DNA from: Tyto alba
Taxonomy: Eukaryota; Chordata; Aves; Strigiformes; Tytonidae
Direction: 5' to 3'
Assembly: GCF_018691265.1 (NCBI RefSeq)
Contig: NW_024881324.1
Location: 1,440,230-1,504,229 of the forward strand
Length of the DNA: 64,000 nt
The notes below the pieces were generated by a model, which was not told where the DNA came from, did not search any database, and saw nothing but the letters and a program-made list of their open reading frames with translations. The first letter of the stretch is position 1. The number at the start of each line of letters is the position of its first letter. Of the stretch, positions 12,846-24,152 are shown in pieces. A program made the translations under genes and the position numbers.

Positions 12846-13130
12846 GGTTATGCGATGCTGTGCCTAGAGTTCTGCGTGCCCAGCTCTGCCCTGGGCCCGA
12901 GGGGTCCCTCCGGCGAGCAGGTCTCTGCAGGACAGGTCCCAGGCCCACCCAGGGGACAGGGGCAGGGACGGGCACACACCTACCCCATCGCCCAGGCAGG
13001 GACCGAAGGCCCCGGGCTGAGCTGAGACCCCGCGTCCCCTGGGCCCTCGGCAGTGGGGGGGGCCTGGGGGTCCCAGGGGAGGCCGGTCCCAGCCATTGGG
13101 GACTATGAGCACCCCCAGGCCCTGGCAGAA
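12846..13130. other. GC-rich CpG-containing segment
   Basis: A segment of about 280 bp with a dozen or so CpG dinucleotides and several G runs, including a run of eight G near 13057. No coding or repeat identity was recognised. It could be the edge of the GC-rich block or a small orphan CpG island. Open frames here run in opposite directions and overlap, as expected for GC-rich DNA. Confidence 0.5.
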
Positions 13131-13720
13131 GTAGAGGTGCACGGCTCATCTGCTCTCCTTTAGACATTGATGGCTGGCCACTTTGGAGACTGAGTATCAG
13201 GCCAGATGGAGCTTTGCTCGGAGAGAGTACTGTTGTTTTTTGGTTCTTTTGTTTTAGCATGTTTTTTTTTTTTCCCAAGGGAAACAGCTCAGGTATTTCC
13301 AAAAAAGGGTATAAGGGAAAAGAAAAATCCATAGAGAGATGAATAGGTATTGCTCAAAATTGTTGCAACCATTGAGTTCCAGAGCTCTTCTGGCTTGAAA
13401 CTGAGGACTTCATGAATCTTTGATCCTTGCTAGGGTCAGAGATGCGGGTTTTTGCCATCCTATGGAAAACCAGCTAAACTGGATGAACACAGAAGACTTA
13501 CAAAAAGTGCCGTGCCAACATGCTTTTTGCAAATTTGTTCAGGTGATTAGATGATCTTGAGATGATCCTCCTTCCCACAAAGTGACATTTCCAGTGCCTA
13601 GGCTGGGACTTGGTTACCCATTCAATACCTTCTGCTAGTGCAGGGCTGGGGAGAAACGACATCAGAGATTTCCTCAGCATGTACTGGTATGGAAAGGAGG
13701 AGGGAGGAAGAGGAATTAAA
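13131..13720. other. Unique-looking non-coding sequence
   Basis: Return to AT-rich background after the GC island. No gene, RNA or clear repeat was seen apart from short T runs. Confidence 0.6.
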
Positions 13721-13727
13721 TCAAATC

Positions 13728-13862
13728 AGAGTTTAGCTAGGACCTACAACAATGATCAAGTTCAACTGCCTGACCACTTTCAGAGGATGGACTTATTTAA
13801 CATTAAAACAATTCTGTGTCTCACACTGAAAAACATTTGTCTAGACTGATAGTAGAAATTAC
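13728..13862 (-). mobile_element. Degenerate CR1 LINE 3' fragment
   Basis: The text around 13738-13785 has the layout of the reverse complement of an older avian CR1 3' end: an ACCT block, then a GATCAAGTTCAACTGCCTGACCA-like run spanning about 13754-13776. The rest is heavily diverged and the terminal 8-base repeat is not preserved. Family knowledge from avian CR1 consensus sequences supports the call. No subfamily is assigned. Confidence 0.5.
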
Positions 13863-16800
13863 TATTTACTCCAGTAATCAATCTTTAAAGACTCTGTGAG
13901 CATAGCTTTGTTAGATTAGAGGTGATCCTTTCAGCACACATCCTATAACAATATCTCTAATAAAGCCATTTAGCATAGTGTTTTTTAAGTAGCAGTGGCC
14001 ACAAAAAAAAAAAAAAAAAAATTAATAAAGGAAAATACCAATAAGTTAACGTGTTACAGAACTTTAGTAAGACAACTTTTTCATGACCTCTTGGAGGACA
14101 CTTTTTGCTGCAAAAGTGAGGTACTTACAGGAGCAGCGGTTACACTTCATGTAGCAGTAGCGTTCTCAAGAAGCTGCTTGCTTTTGATGCAGGCAACACT
14201 TTAATAGAGATGCGTAGCAGAAAACAGTGAAGTTTGGAGCAAAGGGAAAAGTTGTATATCTACAGGCAGACATACACCTAATGAACCACTGGAAAATCAA
14301 GTAATAAGACTCTGCTCAAAACTAGAGTCTATCCACACATTCACCCTGAGTTAACAGCTTTGGAGCCTGACTGGAGGCAGTATTTATTCGTGTTTCCTAA
14401 GTCACAGGAGTTGCCAATCAGATGGAGACCATTAAGCATTAAGGAGATCATTAACTAGGGAATTCGCAAAGCAAAATGACCAGTAGCTTGAATCAGAAGA
14501 CTTCCCTGTGGTACTCATATAAAATGTTCATTTAGCAACCCCTGCAAAATGTCATGTTTAATAGATGATGAAGGTTATTTCCTTTTCTGTTTTTGTTATT
14601 GAGATACTAAATGCTTATCTTTTCAAGGTCCTTCCCAGTTCATTTTCTAACACTTTCTCATTATTACTTCTTCACTTACGTAATATGCTGTTATATATCA
14701 CTATCCCAAAAATCTCAGAACACATTGTAAGATCCTACTCATTAATGAACTAATTTATTCATAAAACTGTTTTGCTTACAAGGCTGTATATGTGTCAGTA
14801 GCTCACAGAGCATCTTCCACTGAATGCTGAAACTGTTGTATACAACTGTCCTCACAATTCTTCTCAGTTTAAAAGTGGATCCCAGCTATGGATTTTTATC
14901 CTACTTTGTGGTAGAAACGGATGCTTGGAATCTGTTGATGTCTATCATAAGTCCTTTTCTCATCTGGTTAATTCCAAAGTTCAGGCTTGTAAGTGACAGG
15001 AAATTTTATAACAATTTCTTTCTTTTCCATGTTTCTTATAGTAAAAAAAAAAAGTTAATTTGACTGTATATGAAAAACAGTAGAAGATGGCAAACAGCAT
15101 GAGTAATGGCAAACAAGTTGCAAATTAAATACCAAAGAGATAAGCACCAGCAGGAAAAAGCCTAAACATATCAAATTTTGTTATGCCTCTAGGGATAGGC
15201 CAATTTTGCTCTTCCATATAAAACTATATATAAAACTCTGCTATTAAGACATCATTGTTATATTTCCTTTCTAAAGAGATGGCTTTAATAAATGTAGATT
15301 GTTGGGGGGGTTGGTTTTTAGTTCTTTGTTTTTTGTTTTTTGTTTTTTTTTCCTCAGTATAACTGTCTGCACACAAAAGAAGCCCAGGAGCACGGAAGGC
15401 AGTTTGCTAGCTGATCTTGACAAATAAGCCACACATCATAATCACTTAAAACTTTTAGAGTGCTCTTGAACCCATTTGATTTACACAGGTGCATTTCATA
15501 CGGATCAGAGAAACCTCCATCTTGCTTGTACACACCTGAAAATTCTGTTGCAAAAAATGTATGTGGACCTACTAAGGCTAATATTAACTCTATAGCATAT
15601 GTCTCTTACCCATGACTTCACTGTTGATTTTATTTCATGTATAACTGTACTGTAGGATGATACAATTGAATATATGATAAAGAGTAATCCTTATTATTCA
15701 GGTTTCCCAAGTGCTTCTTCATTGTATGGATTGCAAATTTTGATATTACAACCTTACAATGTAGACTATCTTAAAGAACCTGCCACACATTTTGGTCTGT
15801 AAATAATTTAATATTCAGTTTATATAAAAGGGCTAGGTAAGATCTACCTTAGATTCTTTACTGGGATTTTAATTAATCAAAGAAGGATTTGTCTATTAGA
15901 ATTGCAAACCAAATAAACTACTCTAGTTGTTCTTTTCTTCAGTTGCACACAGATTTAAAAATGCTTGGTTTGCGCACTAGCTGCTGACCCTTCAACTCTG
16001 GAGGAAGGAGTCCCATCAGCTTCATTAGGTGTTGGGTTAAGCCAATAGTAAGGCCATGAATGCAGAATCACAGGACACAGTTTCAAAATTCATATCAAGA
16101 ATCCACTGGGATTTCACTATTTTTCATTAACATGCTGTTCCCCATGTTCTCCACATTGTTCTCATGTGAAGGCGTAAGTGAAGCTGCCTGATGGGGATTA
16201 GATTTTTACTACCTCTTGTTGTATTTTCCTTCTCTTACTCCATTTTCTTGTTATAGATGACTCTTCATTCAGTTGACTATACTAAGCAGACAGCTGATGC
16301 ACAGTAAACCAGGTACTTGATAATGAAAGCCTGCAACAAAGAGAAGCCATCCTTGTGTTTAGTCCTGCAATGGTTCTTTTGCCCCGTTAGGACTAGCTGC
16401 TTTCTTTGTGCATCGAGCCTTTTCTGTGTGAGAATGCTCTTCCCAGGCAAACACACACATCCCAGCCATTGCTCAGGGTTTCATACTAAGTTCTGCAATG
16501 ATACCGATCCAGTTCCCCAAAACATCTTGTGTATCACCTTTGTGAGGGCAGAGCTGGGGGGCTACAGCAGACTAATTCTCATCCCTTGCTGTTCTGATGG
16601 TAGGTGGTTTTGGTGTGTGGAAACCACGGCTGAAATGCACCACTGCGGACCTTTCACAGGAAAGTAGATGTATGTGTAAATGGGGAATGAAAAATAGATC
16701 CCGATGGTTTTCTGGCAGTACATTTCAAGGTGTATTTGCATTACAAAAATAGATAAACGTCAAAAGCCACAAGAAACACCTCTACTTTGTATTCTAGGCT

Positions 16801-19270
16801 GGTGTCTTTAGCATTCTTCTGTACATCATCAGCAGAGAAATTTACAACCGTCCCATGGTATTTTCTCACAACATTTGAATCTTGCCTTTATTCAACTTCT
16901 ATTTTATTATATATTATATTACTAACCTAAGTGTGTATTTTTCTATGAGAAACACTGAGGCACGTACAGGTTTAAAAGAACCTTGCTTGTTGTATTTCTG
17001 TACTTGCCTTATATACTAAACACAAAATAAAGCATTAAAAGGTACAACAGAATGTGAATGAAAAATATTACAAAAGAATAAAAATAGAGTGCTGTCTTTA
17101 AACCACCCACACTGCAATTGAGTACAATTCCAACAAGCCACAGGTGTACACCATATGCATAGGTGAAAATGTGATTATGAGAGGTCTGATGACAGTTCTG
17201 GGTCCACAAAGCATTCATCTCAATATAAACATCTGTTATGTATTCAAGGCAAAACTGTGCAGAATATAGAGCTATAATTGAGGTTTTAAATGCAGAGATA
17301 TCAGGAAACTCCAGGTTATTGCCCCAACCGGAACTCAAATTTGATCACATTATAAAAAGATAGTATTTTTTATTAGTGTACATGATGTTAGGCTTCATGC
17401 CTTATTATACTGAGATGGAATCGCTTCAGCTCAACAGAGTGTAGGGACTACTAACTTGGAGTGATGCACTTATTTCTCAATTATGGGATTGATGCACTCT
17501 TCTGGCAGAGGGGCTCTAATGAGCTGGGCTGTTGTTAGCTGTCAGTATACATTGTGGAAATCCTGTGGTTTGATTGGCTGCTCCCTGTCATAAACCAGCA
17601 ATAAATATGATGTCCCCAGCTTCTGTATTCCTCTGCTGATAGCTGAAGTTGCCAAATCCTTTGCATTATATATAAAAGACCCTGTTCTCAAATGCTCATA
17701 ATTTGGCCAAACTTTAGCCATGCAGGATTAAATTTCCTGTGCCTTGTGTCTGCCTTTAGGCAAGTGTTCTTTTTAATTTCTTCTAAAACCATTTCTGAGA
17801 AAGAAATAAGGGAAAACGATATTAACCACACAAGGTCTCTTCACAGTTCTCTCTCCATGTCTTGCTGCATTTCCAAAAGTGCAGACTCAAAGACAAAAAA
17901 AAGTCATCCTAAACTGCTGGGCACTGAAAGCCTCAGCCTTGTGCAGTTCAGCAGCTTGGGACAAGAGAAGGTATATCATCTCTCTCCTTTTCCTTTGCAT
18001 TTTTATTCTTCTAACCCCAGATGAGACACCTGTAAACGGGACTGAGGACTCACTCCTATGCCAGATCAAATGAGTTTTCACATTATCATTCTTCCTTAGA
18101 TATCAGCACTACACATATAGTTTTGTGGGGTTTTTTAAACAAATATTATAGGGGTAATCTTAGCACCAAGGTGTCTCAGACTAAACGTTTACTGTGCCCT
18201 CTCAAATGAAACAGCTCAATATCATTAGTAGTCAGAAATCAGGAAAGTACCAATAAGTTACTTGGGAAGCCAGACACGTCTTTGTGTTCAGTAGCTAGAG
18301 TTTGGATCACTGTTTTGGTCCATCCTCATTTGAACCTCTATTTTAAAGAAAATACATGCTAGAAGTGATGATTATAAAAGTATTACTGAGAGCTGTCAGG
18401 TAGAATTTTTTGTGCAGATTACAAAAGTGTTTCCTTCCTCTTTAGATCATTTGTCCACAGAAGGCTGGGGTTATTAGTCTTGCCAGTGAATACAAGCCGA
18501 TGCTATCTTTGGTGGAAGAACACCACCAGAGAGAACACCCCAACAATCCATATCCTTACTGGTGCCAGCACAGTGCCAAGGAGGCTGCACAAAACTGTGC
18601 TGGTTAAGGCTCTAGCTTTATGAGTTTTTTACTTTAGCAACAAGAAACCTGCACAAAAAAAAAGTTTGGTGCAAAATTCTCCTAACCTTTTCCTTTAAGG
18701 AAAAATAGTAGTGACATTTTTAACCAAGCCTTTGCCAGGAGAAAAGCAGATAATTTTAACCCTTCTAGCCTTCATTCATAGAAACAGATTTGCCCCACAC
18801 ACACATCGGTGTATCTTTGTGAACTGAGCAGCAAGGAAAGCAGAATTTGACTCTGTGTAATGAAATCTATTTTTTCCTCAAAAAAAAGCCTGTCAGGTTA
18901 CAAATGCAAACTCTTTCTAATTAATTTTCCTTTCATTTTATTTCTTTCCTGTTCTTTTTCCTTTTCCCCCCCCTTTTTTTAATCTCTCTCTCTTCGACAG
19001 AATGAAAAGAGTTCTTTAACCAAACAAATGTAAATACGTAAGTGGTAGGGATTTTTTTAAAAGTATGTTTTTCAGTTCATCTAACAAAGACATATCTGTC
19101 TGCTCGAATGATTCCTTACTGAATATGAATGAGAAGCCCTTTAATGAGGTACGGTAATTAAGCTCTGGCAAGCCCCCCTAGCCCCCTGTCAGCAGCTTCC
19201 CAGGCAAACAGCCATTGAATCCGATGATTGACAAACCAGACGCTGGACATGTACTGTAGCTGATGGGGAA
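13863..19270. other. AT-rich non-coding tract, no gene seen
   Basis: No protein or RNA gene was recognised. A poly-A run lies at 14003-14021. A patch around 17500-17610 (TCTAATGAGCTGGGC, TTGATTGGCTG, CAATAAATATGATG) has the motif-dense look of conserved regulatory DNA, but this needs alignment. Short open frames here show no recognisable domain. Confidence 0.6.
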
Positions 19271-19274
19271 CAAT

Positions 19275-19530
19275 GGGCCGGGGGGCCACAGTATCTGATG
19301 TACCCGGCTGCTTCAGCCCCATCAAAGGGCCGGGCTCCTGGGGCATCTGGCGGGCTGTCCTCGTGGGCTGGAGCTGCACGTTTACCTGCCAGGCTCTCCG
19401 GGCTCCCCTCAAGGCGCCCGTCCTCAGCAAGCGCGGGCTGGATGTGCGCCTTGCCCGCTCCGCGTCTGGCTGCACAGGAGTGGGCTCGCTCCGCCGGCGC
19501 TCCTGCGTTGCGGCGCTCAGCTCGTAAATC
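19275..19530. other. Isolated CpG-rich patch (orphan CpG island)
   Basis: About 25 CpG dinucleotides lie within roughly 250 bp, including clusters such as GCTCCGCCGGCGCTC and TGCGTTGCGGCGCTC, in an otherwise AT-rich, CpG-poor region. It does not resemble CR1 or the LTR. Just upstream (19205-19265) is a motif-rich stretch containing GATGATTGACAAA, a PBX/TALE-like core. Short open frames overlap on both strands and none is recognised. It may be an enhancer-associated or lncRNA-promoter CpG island. Confidence 0.55.
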
Positions 19531-19540
19531 TTTTTAATTG

Positions 19541-20134
19541 TTAAAAGTCTTTAACTATAGCATAGGATTCATTATCCGTTGTGTTTGCCAAAATGCTATT
19601 TAATAAGTTGCTTGTTTTATTAACCCTGACAGAAAAGAAAACAGGGTTCTTTATCTCCAGCTGTTGGAGACAGATATGGGATTTGTCTGAGCAGTTTTGC
19701 TTAACGCATTGCAAAATGAGTGTGTTTAACAGGTTTGGGGTGACTGGCCTACAGTCGAATTGCACACCTTTCCCTTCTGTCCCGTACCCTAGATAAACAG
19801 TATCCATGCCTGCAAGTGCCTTGGAAACCACGCGGGAAGGACTGCTAAAGAAAAAAACATGCCAAGGAACAGCCACCACAAAAAAACCTCGAAGCCCCTG
19901 TAACTCTTGCTGTATGATCGCTCCGCAGCCTCGATGAGAAGGATGCATCTTTGTTTTAATTGATTGTAGCCATATGGATTGGCATGGCCAGGGACTGCTT
20001 GATTTCCAGGCCAAGAGGTTAATTTCCTTTCTGTATGTCATCAGTTCTATCACACACGCACGTGCATCACACCATCCTCGTGGTCGTTTGGCAGTACAGG
20101 TAGTGATGGCCCGGCTGTAGGCTTTGTAGAACAA
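19541..20134 (-). other. Open frame of 197 codons, not recognised
   Basis: This is one of the longest non-repetitive open frames in the window. It starts with ATG at 20134 and ends near 19541. The predicted product has no signal peptide, domain or homologue I can name, and it contains a phenylalanine- and serine-rich patch. No splice or promoter context supports it. In AT-balanced vertebrate DNA such a frame can occur by chance. The underlying DNA has motif-rich patches (for example TTAATTGATTGTAGCC near 19955), so conserved non-coding DNA is at least as likely as a gene. Confidence 0.12.
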
Positions 20135-21772
20135 ACTGGAAGATTATTTGAAATGTATGATGCCAACTTGCATTTTGAAAGCATATACAGGGAGGAGAAA
20201 TGTGCTTTTCAGGGAAGAGATGGAAGAGAATGAATAATTTAAACATTTACTATCTCCTAAATAACACCGAAAATATGTGCAAATATGTATATATGCAAAC
20301 ATTATCTGAATAAACTGTTAGTGTCATTTGTCAAAATTGGCAATCTCCTGTTATTAAAATTGAAAGCTCACCACTCTTTCTTCCTTCCTGAACTTTTTTT
20401 TTTCTTTGAAAAGCAGAGATAAATCCCAGTAGTACAATTAAAACACTAGCTAAATATTACTTTGTTGGGCTTAACGATAGATTACAATGTGTGCATAATG
20501 ACCCAGTTCTAGTAATATCATCTGATTTAGTAAGGAAATCAGAGTCTGCCATATGTTCACCAATAAGGTCTTAGAAATTCTTCTTCTTGTTCTTGATGTC
20601 TCAGCCAACTGCTAGCAAGGATGCTGTTTTGTCCTGAAATCATCTTGTTTTTGAGCACCAAGCACATTAAAGTCATAAGCATGTGGCTCATTTTATCACG
20701 CCACCTCTAGGAATGAGCAGGGGGTGAATTAACAACCTGCCACCTGCCTGCCGAGTACCTTTATGCATGGAAGTGTTCCAGTTGCGGGCCGGTCTGAAAA
20801 CTGATTTCCCATTAACAGCCCCAGAAAGGTATACACTGTGGCTTTGGGGATATTTTAAAAGATGAAAATTAATCTTGACATTTCCCCTGAACATATTAGC
20901 ACCCAATTGGCAAGATTATTTAGCTCTTATGACAAACCAGAGAGCAACATCAAGACCTAAAACAAGAGAAAATCAAAATAAGGAGTAAAGCAAGGCTCTG
21001 CTATGCCATTTAGCTATATATTTGCTACATTTTTTATGTATTTGCTATTTGTAGACTCATGAAGTGTGGTGCCTTAATGAGCAACGTATCTTTACTGCAT
21101 ATGGACCAAATCCAGACAGTGACTAAACACTTGCTGTGCACCTGTAGCTGCTGTGGTTCATAATGGAAGCTGCAGATGTTCATCATCACTCAAACTTTGG
21201 TTGTCAGCTTGTTTATACAAACTTTTTTTCTTACTAGCCCCCCCTTAGATTTTTGTCAGACCTATGTGCATATTAGGATCTGTTTTCCTTTAGCAGGCAG
21301 ACTGCACTTTGAGCTGCAACTTATAAGTCTGTCCTACCCACCCTTGACTCTCATGCTGAGACAGCAGGAACTGTGGGAGTTAACATCACTCCAGGCTAGC
21401 ACGGAAGTGGTCACACTGGAATATGAACTGTTGATGATGGGTTTTTTTGACGGCTGACGATGGTGACCTACAAACTGAAACAGTATCGTCACCATTCCAT
21501 CAATATTCTGGCAAGCAGGAGATAATTTTGTTCTTCTGTTTCATATGGTTCACTGTTTTACAATACTTTTTTTTTTTTTTTTAATTAATTCAGGGGTTGA
21601 GTTTTGCATATAACATATATTATGATTCTCTTCTTCCAATGACCTTCCTTGATCTCATGTTTCTTAGATTCAGAGAGTGAAAAATCTCTTTTGACAAAAA
21701 CCTAGTATAACCTTTTTGGTTTTATGTGGGGTTGCAGTAACTTATTCCAATATTGAGTGTGTCCAGTATTTG

Positions 21773-21798
21773 CATATATATACATATATATATATGTA
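21773..21798. repeat. AT dinucleotide repeat
   Basis: Alternating TA units with one C interruption. The tract is almost self-complementary. Confidence 0.9.
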
Positions 21799-21895
21799 AA
21801 CCTCTTTATGTATGTGTAACATTTCATAATGATTTATAGATCTGAACTTCTATCTAAAATGTGAAAGCTAATATTTGTTTTAAAGGGAACAAAGA

Positions 21896-21963
21896 GGTTT
21901 AACAGCGAACATAGAGTTTAACAGTAAACATTAAAAAAGTAACAGTAAACATTGAGTTTAACG
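21896..21963. repeat. About 20-bp tandem repeat, 3-4 copies
   Basis: Successive units share the words GTTTAACAG and TAAACATT (for example GAGTTTAACAGTAAACATT and AGTAACAGTAAACATTGAG). The array sits immediately upstream of the first CR1 fragment. No family was recognised. Confidence 0.65.
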
Positions 21964-21995
21964 TGAATTGCTTAACTTCTAGATGTAGAAATCTA

Positions 21996-22250
21996 CCCTG
22001 AAACAGGGCAGATTTAGACTGTCTATAAGTAAAAAATCCTTTATGATGAGGATGGTGAGGCGCTCGCCCAGGGTGCCCAGAGAAGCTGTGGCTGCCCCCT
22101 CCCTGGAAGGGTTCAAGGCCAGATTGGACGGGGCTGGGAGCCCCCTGGGCTGGGGGAAGGGGGCCCTGCCCCGGGAAGGGGGGTTGGAACTAGGTCATCT
22201 TTAAGCTCCCTTCCAACCCGAACCAGTCTGATTCATTCTGTGATTCTATG
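21996..22250 (+). mobile_element. CR1 LINE 3' fragment (copy 1)
   Basis: This is a 5'-truncated CR1 3' end. It keeps the CR1 landmarks in order: a GGGCAGATTTAGA block, a GTGAGGCGCT-type block, GCCCAGAGAAGCTGTGGCTG, TTCAAGGCCAGATTGGAC, TTGGAACTAGGTCATCTTTAA and the terminal ATTCTGTGATTCTATG repeat. The protein-coding part is absent, apart from the last codons of the ORF2 frame, which are degraded. It is in the same orientation as the next, larger CR1, about 240 bp downstream. Confidence 0.9.
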
Positions 22251-22493
22251 TGATGTAAGGTACAGGCACTGATTAGTAATAAAATTTTGTATTTTACAAA
22301 AGTACTGTCCATAATTAAGGACTAGAGAAAAAAGAGCTGGAGGTACTAAAAGCACAGTGGAAGTATCTTTCACCTGAACTTTTCACTTGTTTCCAGTTTG
22401 AAATTGCAGCACTCATTCCAGAGCTATCAGCAAGCAAAGAGGGTACTCACTGATTCCTACATGTCTTTCTCCATCAAGAAAGTTATATGACTT

Positions 22494-23740
22494 CCTGACA
22501 TGACTTCACTAAGGGAAAATCGTGCCTGACAAATTTGGTGGACGTCTATGACAGGGTTACAGTGCTGGTGGATAAGGGATGAGCAAACTGACGTCATCTA
22601 CCTGGTCTGGTTCAAAGCTTTTGACACTGTCCTGCATGAGATCCTTGTCTCTAAATTGGAGAGACAGGGATTTGATGGACAGACCACTCAGTGTATAAGG
22701 AATTGTCTGGATGGTCGCACTCAAGTAGTTGTGGTCAACAGCTCGATGTCCAAGTAGAGAGACAAATGCTGTTCCTTGGGGGTCGATGTTGGGTCCGGCA
22801 CTGTTTAACATCTTTGTTGGTGACACAGACAGTGGGATCGATGCACCCTCAGCAAATTCACCGATGACACCGAGCTGTGTGGTGCAGTGACACATGCGAG
22901 GGAAGGGATGCCATCCAGAGGGATCTGGGCAGGCTGGAGATGTGGGGCTGTGCAAAGCTCATGGAGTTCAACAAGGCCAAGGGCAAGGTCCTGCACGTGG
23001 GTCGGGGCAATCCCAAGCAGAAATATGGGCTGGGCAATGAGTGGATTGAGAGCAGCTCTTTGAAGAAGGTGTTGCAGGTATTAGTGGAAGGAGAACTGCC
23101 CATGAGGCAACCCCGTGCGCTGGCAGCCCAGAACCCACCCGTGCCCTGGGCTGCAGCCAGAGCAGGGGGGGCAGCAGGGCCAGGGAGGGGATTCTCCCCC
23201 TCTGCTCCGCTCTGGGGAGACCCCCCTGCAGTGCTGGGGCCAGCTCGGGGGCCCCCAACAGCAGAAGGACACGGAGCTGCTCGAGCGGGGCCAGAGGAGG
23301 CCACGGAGATGCTGGGGGGGCTGGAGCAGCTCCCCTGGGAGGCCGGGCTGAGAGAGTTGGGGGGGTTCAGCCTGGAGAAGAGAAGGCTCTGGGGAGCCCT
23401 TCGAGCGGCCTCCCAGGGCTTGAAGGGGGGACAGGAGAGGTGGGGGGGGACTCTGGATCAGGGGGTGGGGGTAGGACGAGGGGTGATGATTTTAAACTGA
23501 AAGAGGGCAGATTTAGATTACATATAAGGAAGAAATCCTTCCCTGTGCAGGGGGTGAGGCGCTGGCCCAGGGTGCCCAGAGCAGCTGTGGCTGCCCCCTC
23601 CCTGGAAGGGTTCAAGGCCAGGTTGGACGGGGCTGGGAGCACCCTGGGCTGGGGGAAGGGGGCCCTGCTCGGGGCAGGGGGGGTGGGACTGGGTGAGCTT
23701 TAAGGTCCCTCCCAACCCAAACCATTCTGTGATTCTGTGA
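22494..23740 (+). mobile_element. CR1 LINE, 5'-truncated, broken ORF2 (copy 2)
   Basis: A 1.25-kb CR1 fragment. From the 5' end it matches the second half of the CR1 reverse transcriptase region: a CGTGCCTGACAAATTTGGTGG block, then a frame giving [18 protein letters not shown], a conserved CR1/L2 RT motif. A stop near 22755 and later frame changes follow. From 22911 another frame gives DAIQRDLGRLE and FNKAKGKVLH before the frame is lost near 23090. The C-terminal GFKARLDGAG motif appears in yet another frame near 23610. The 3' end is the CR1 terminal repeat (ATTCTGTG twice). It cannot encode a working protein. Its G- and C-rich 3' half is almost identical to the reverse complement of the CR1 at 32.4-33.1 kb. 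Confidence 0.92.
22548..23500 (+). pseudogene. CR1 ORF2 (endonuclease/reverse transcriptase) remnant
   Basis: This is the decayed coding part inside CR1 copy 2. CR1 ORF2 normally encodes an endonuclease and reverse transcriptase of roughly 900 residues or more. Only C-terminal RT and post-RT pieces are visible here, spread over at least three frames with an in-frame stop at about 22755. The recognisable pieces are the [13 protein letters not shown] stretch (about 22620-22670), the DAIQRDLGRLE/FNKAKGKVLH stretch (about 22911-23000) and a KDTELLERGQRRPRR stretch (about 23265-23310). The catalytic core motif was not found intact. Confidence 0.75.
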
Positions 23741-24126
23741 ATTGCTTAGCTAATTTTTCACAGATCTCTCTAGCACATTGTGGACTGTTCTGGTTAGATT
23801 GAAGTAAAATTAACTGCTACAGCTTTTAGAGTCCTAAAGCTTTTCATGTCAGTGTCTGGTGAATGCAGTAGCATAAGACTGGGTGGACAGTTAGTGCAGA
23901 TACCCTCTCTGCACACATTACTTCTTGGACTTCTTCCGGAGCATCCATCATTGATAACCAATGGAGACACAATATTTCATACTGGGAATGCAGTTTGTGT
24001 CTTTGTGTGGTCCCTGAGTTCTTATGATGGACTAAATAATTCCAAATACACCTATTTAGTATGATAAACTCAAGAATTCTCTTGGAAACCCATGGAAAGC
24101 AATCATTTCAAGATAGAATTTTAATG

Positions 24127-24152
24127 TTTTGTTTGTTTGTTTGTTTGTTTTT
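24127..24152. repeat. GTTT tetranucleotide repeat
   Basis: Five to six consecutive GTTT units ending in a short T run. Confidence 0.9.

Larger units (their letters stand above)
10340..13130. other. GC-rich island with nested tandem repeats
   Basis: This roughly 2.8-kb block is sharply richer in G and C than its flanks and has many CpG dinucleotides. It contains overlapping open frames on both strands, up to 381 codons on the plus strand. These owe their length to high GC and to the triplet tract at 11.94-12.39 kb, and their products are compositionally skewed with no recognised domain. Its internal repeats are listed separately. A CpG-rich promoter for an unannotated transcript cannot be excluded, but no start or splice structure was convincing. 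Confidence 0.75.
19531..21890. other. Non-coding tract, no supported gene
   Basis: Apart from the unrecognised minus-strand open frame (19541-20134), nothing is supported except a T run at about 21567-21582 and an AT dinucleotide tract. A patch at 20690-20930 (GAATTAACAACCTGCCACCTGC, AATTAATCTTGAC and related homeodomain and E-box-like words) looks regulatory in style but was not aligned. Confidence 0.5.

Noticed and set aside
22877..23500. 207-codon open frame on the plus strand
   Set aside because: It lies within CR1 copy 2. Its N-terminal part is the CR1 ORF2 remnant, and the remainder is read in the wrong frame.
21964..23750. The shared 11-mer TGAATTGCTTA at 21964 and 23738
   Set aside because: It could look like a target-site duplication around the two CR1 copies. 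However, it overlaps the end of the CR1 tail on one side and lies about 20 bases away from the CR1 start on the other. Coincidence is more likely.
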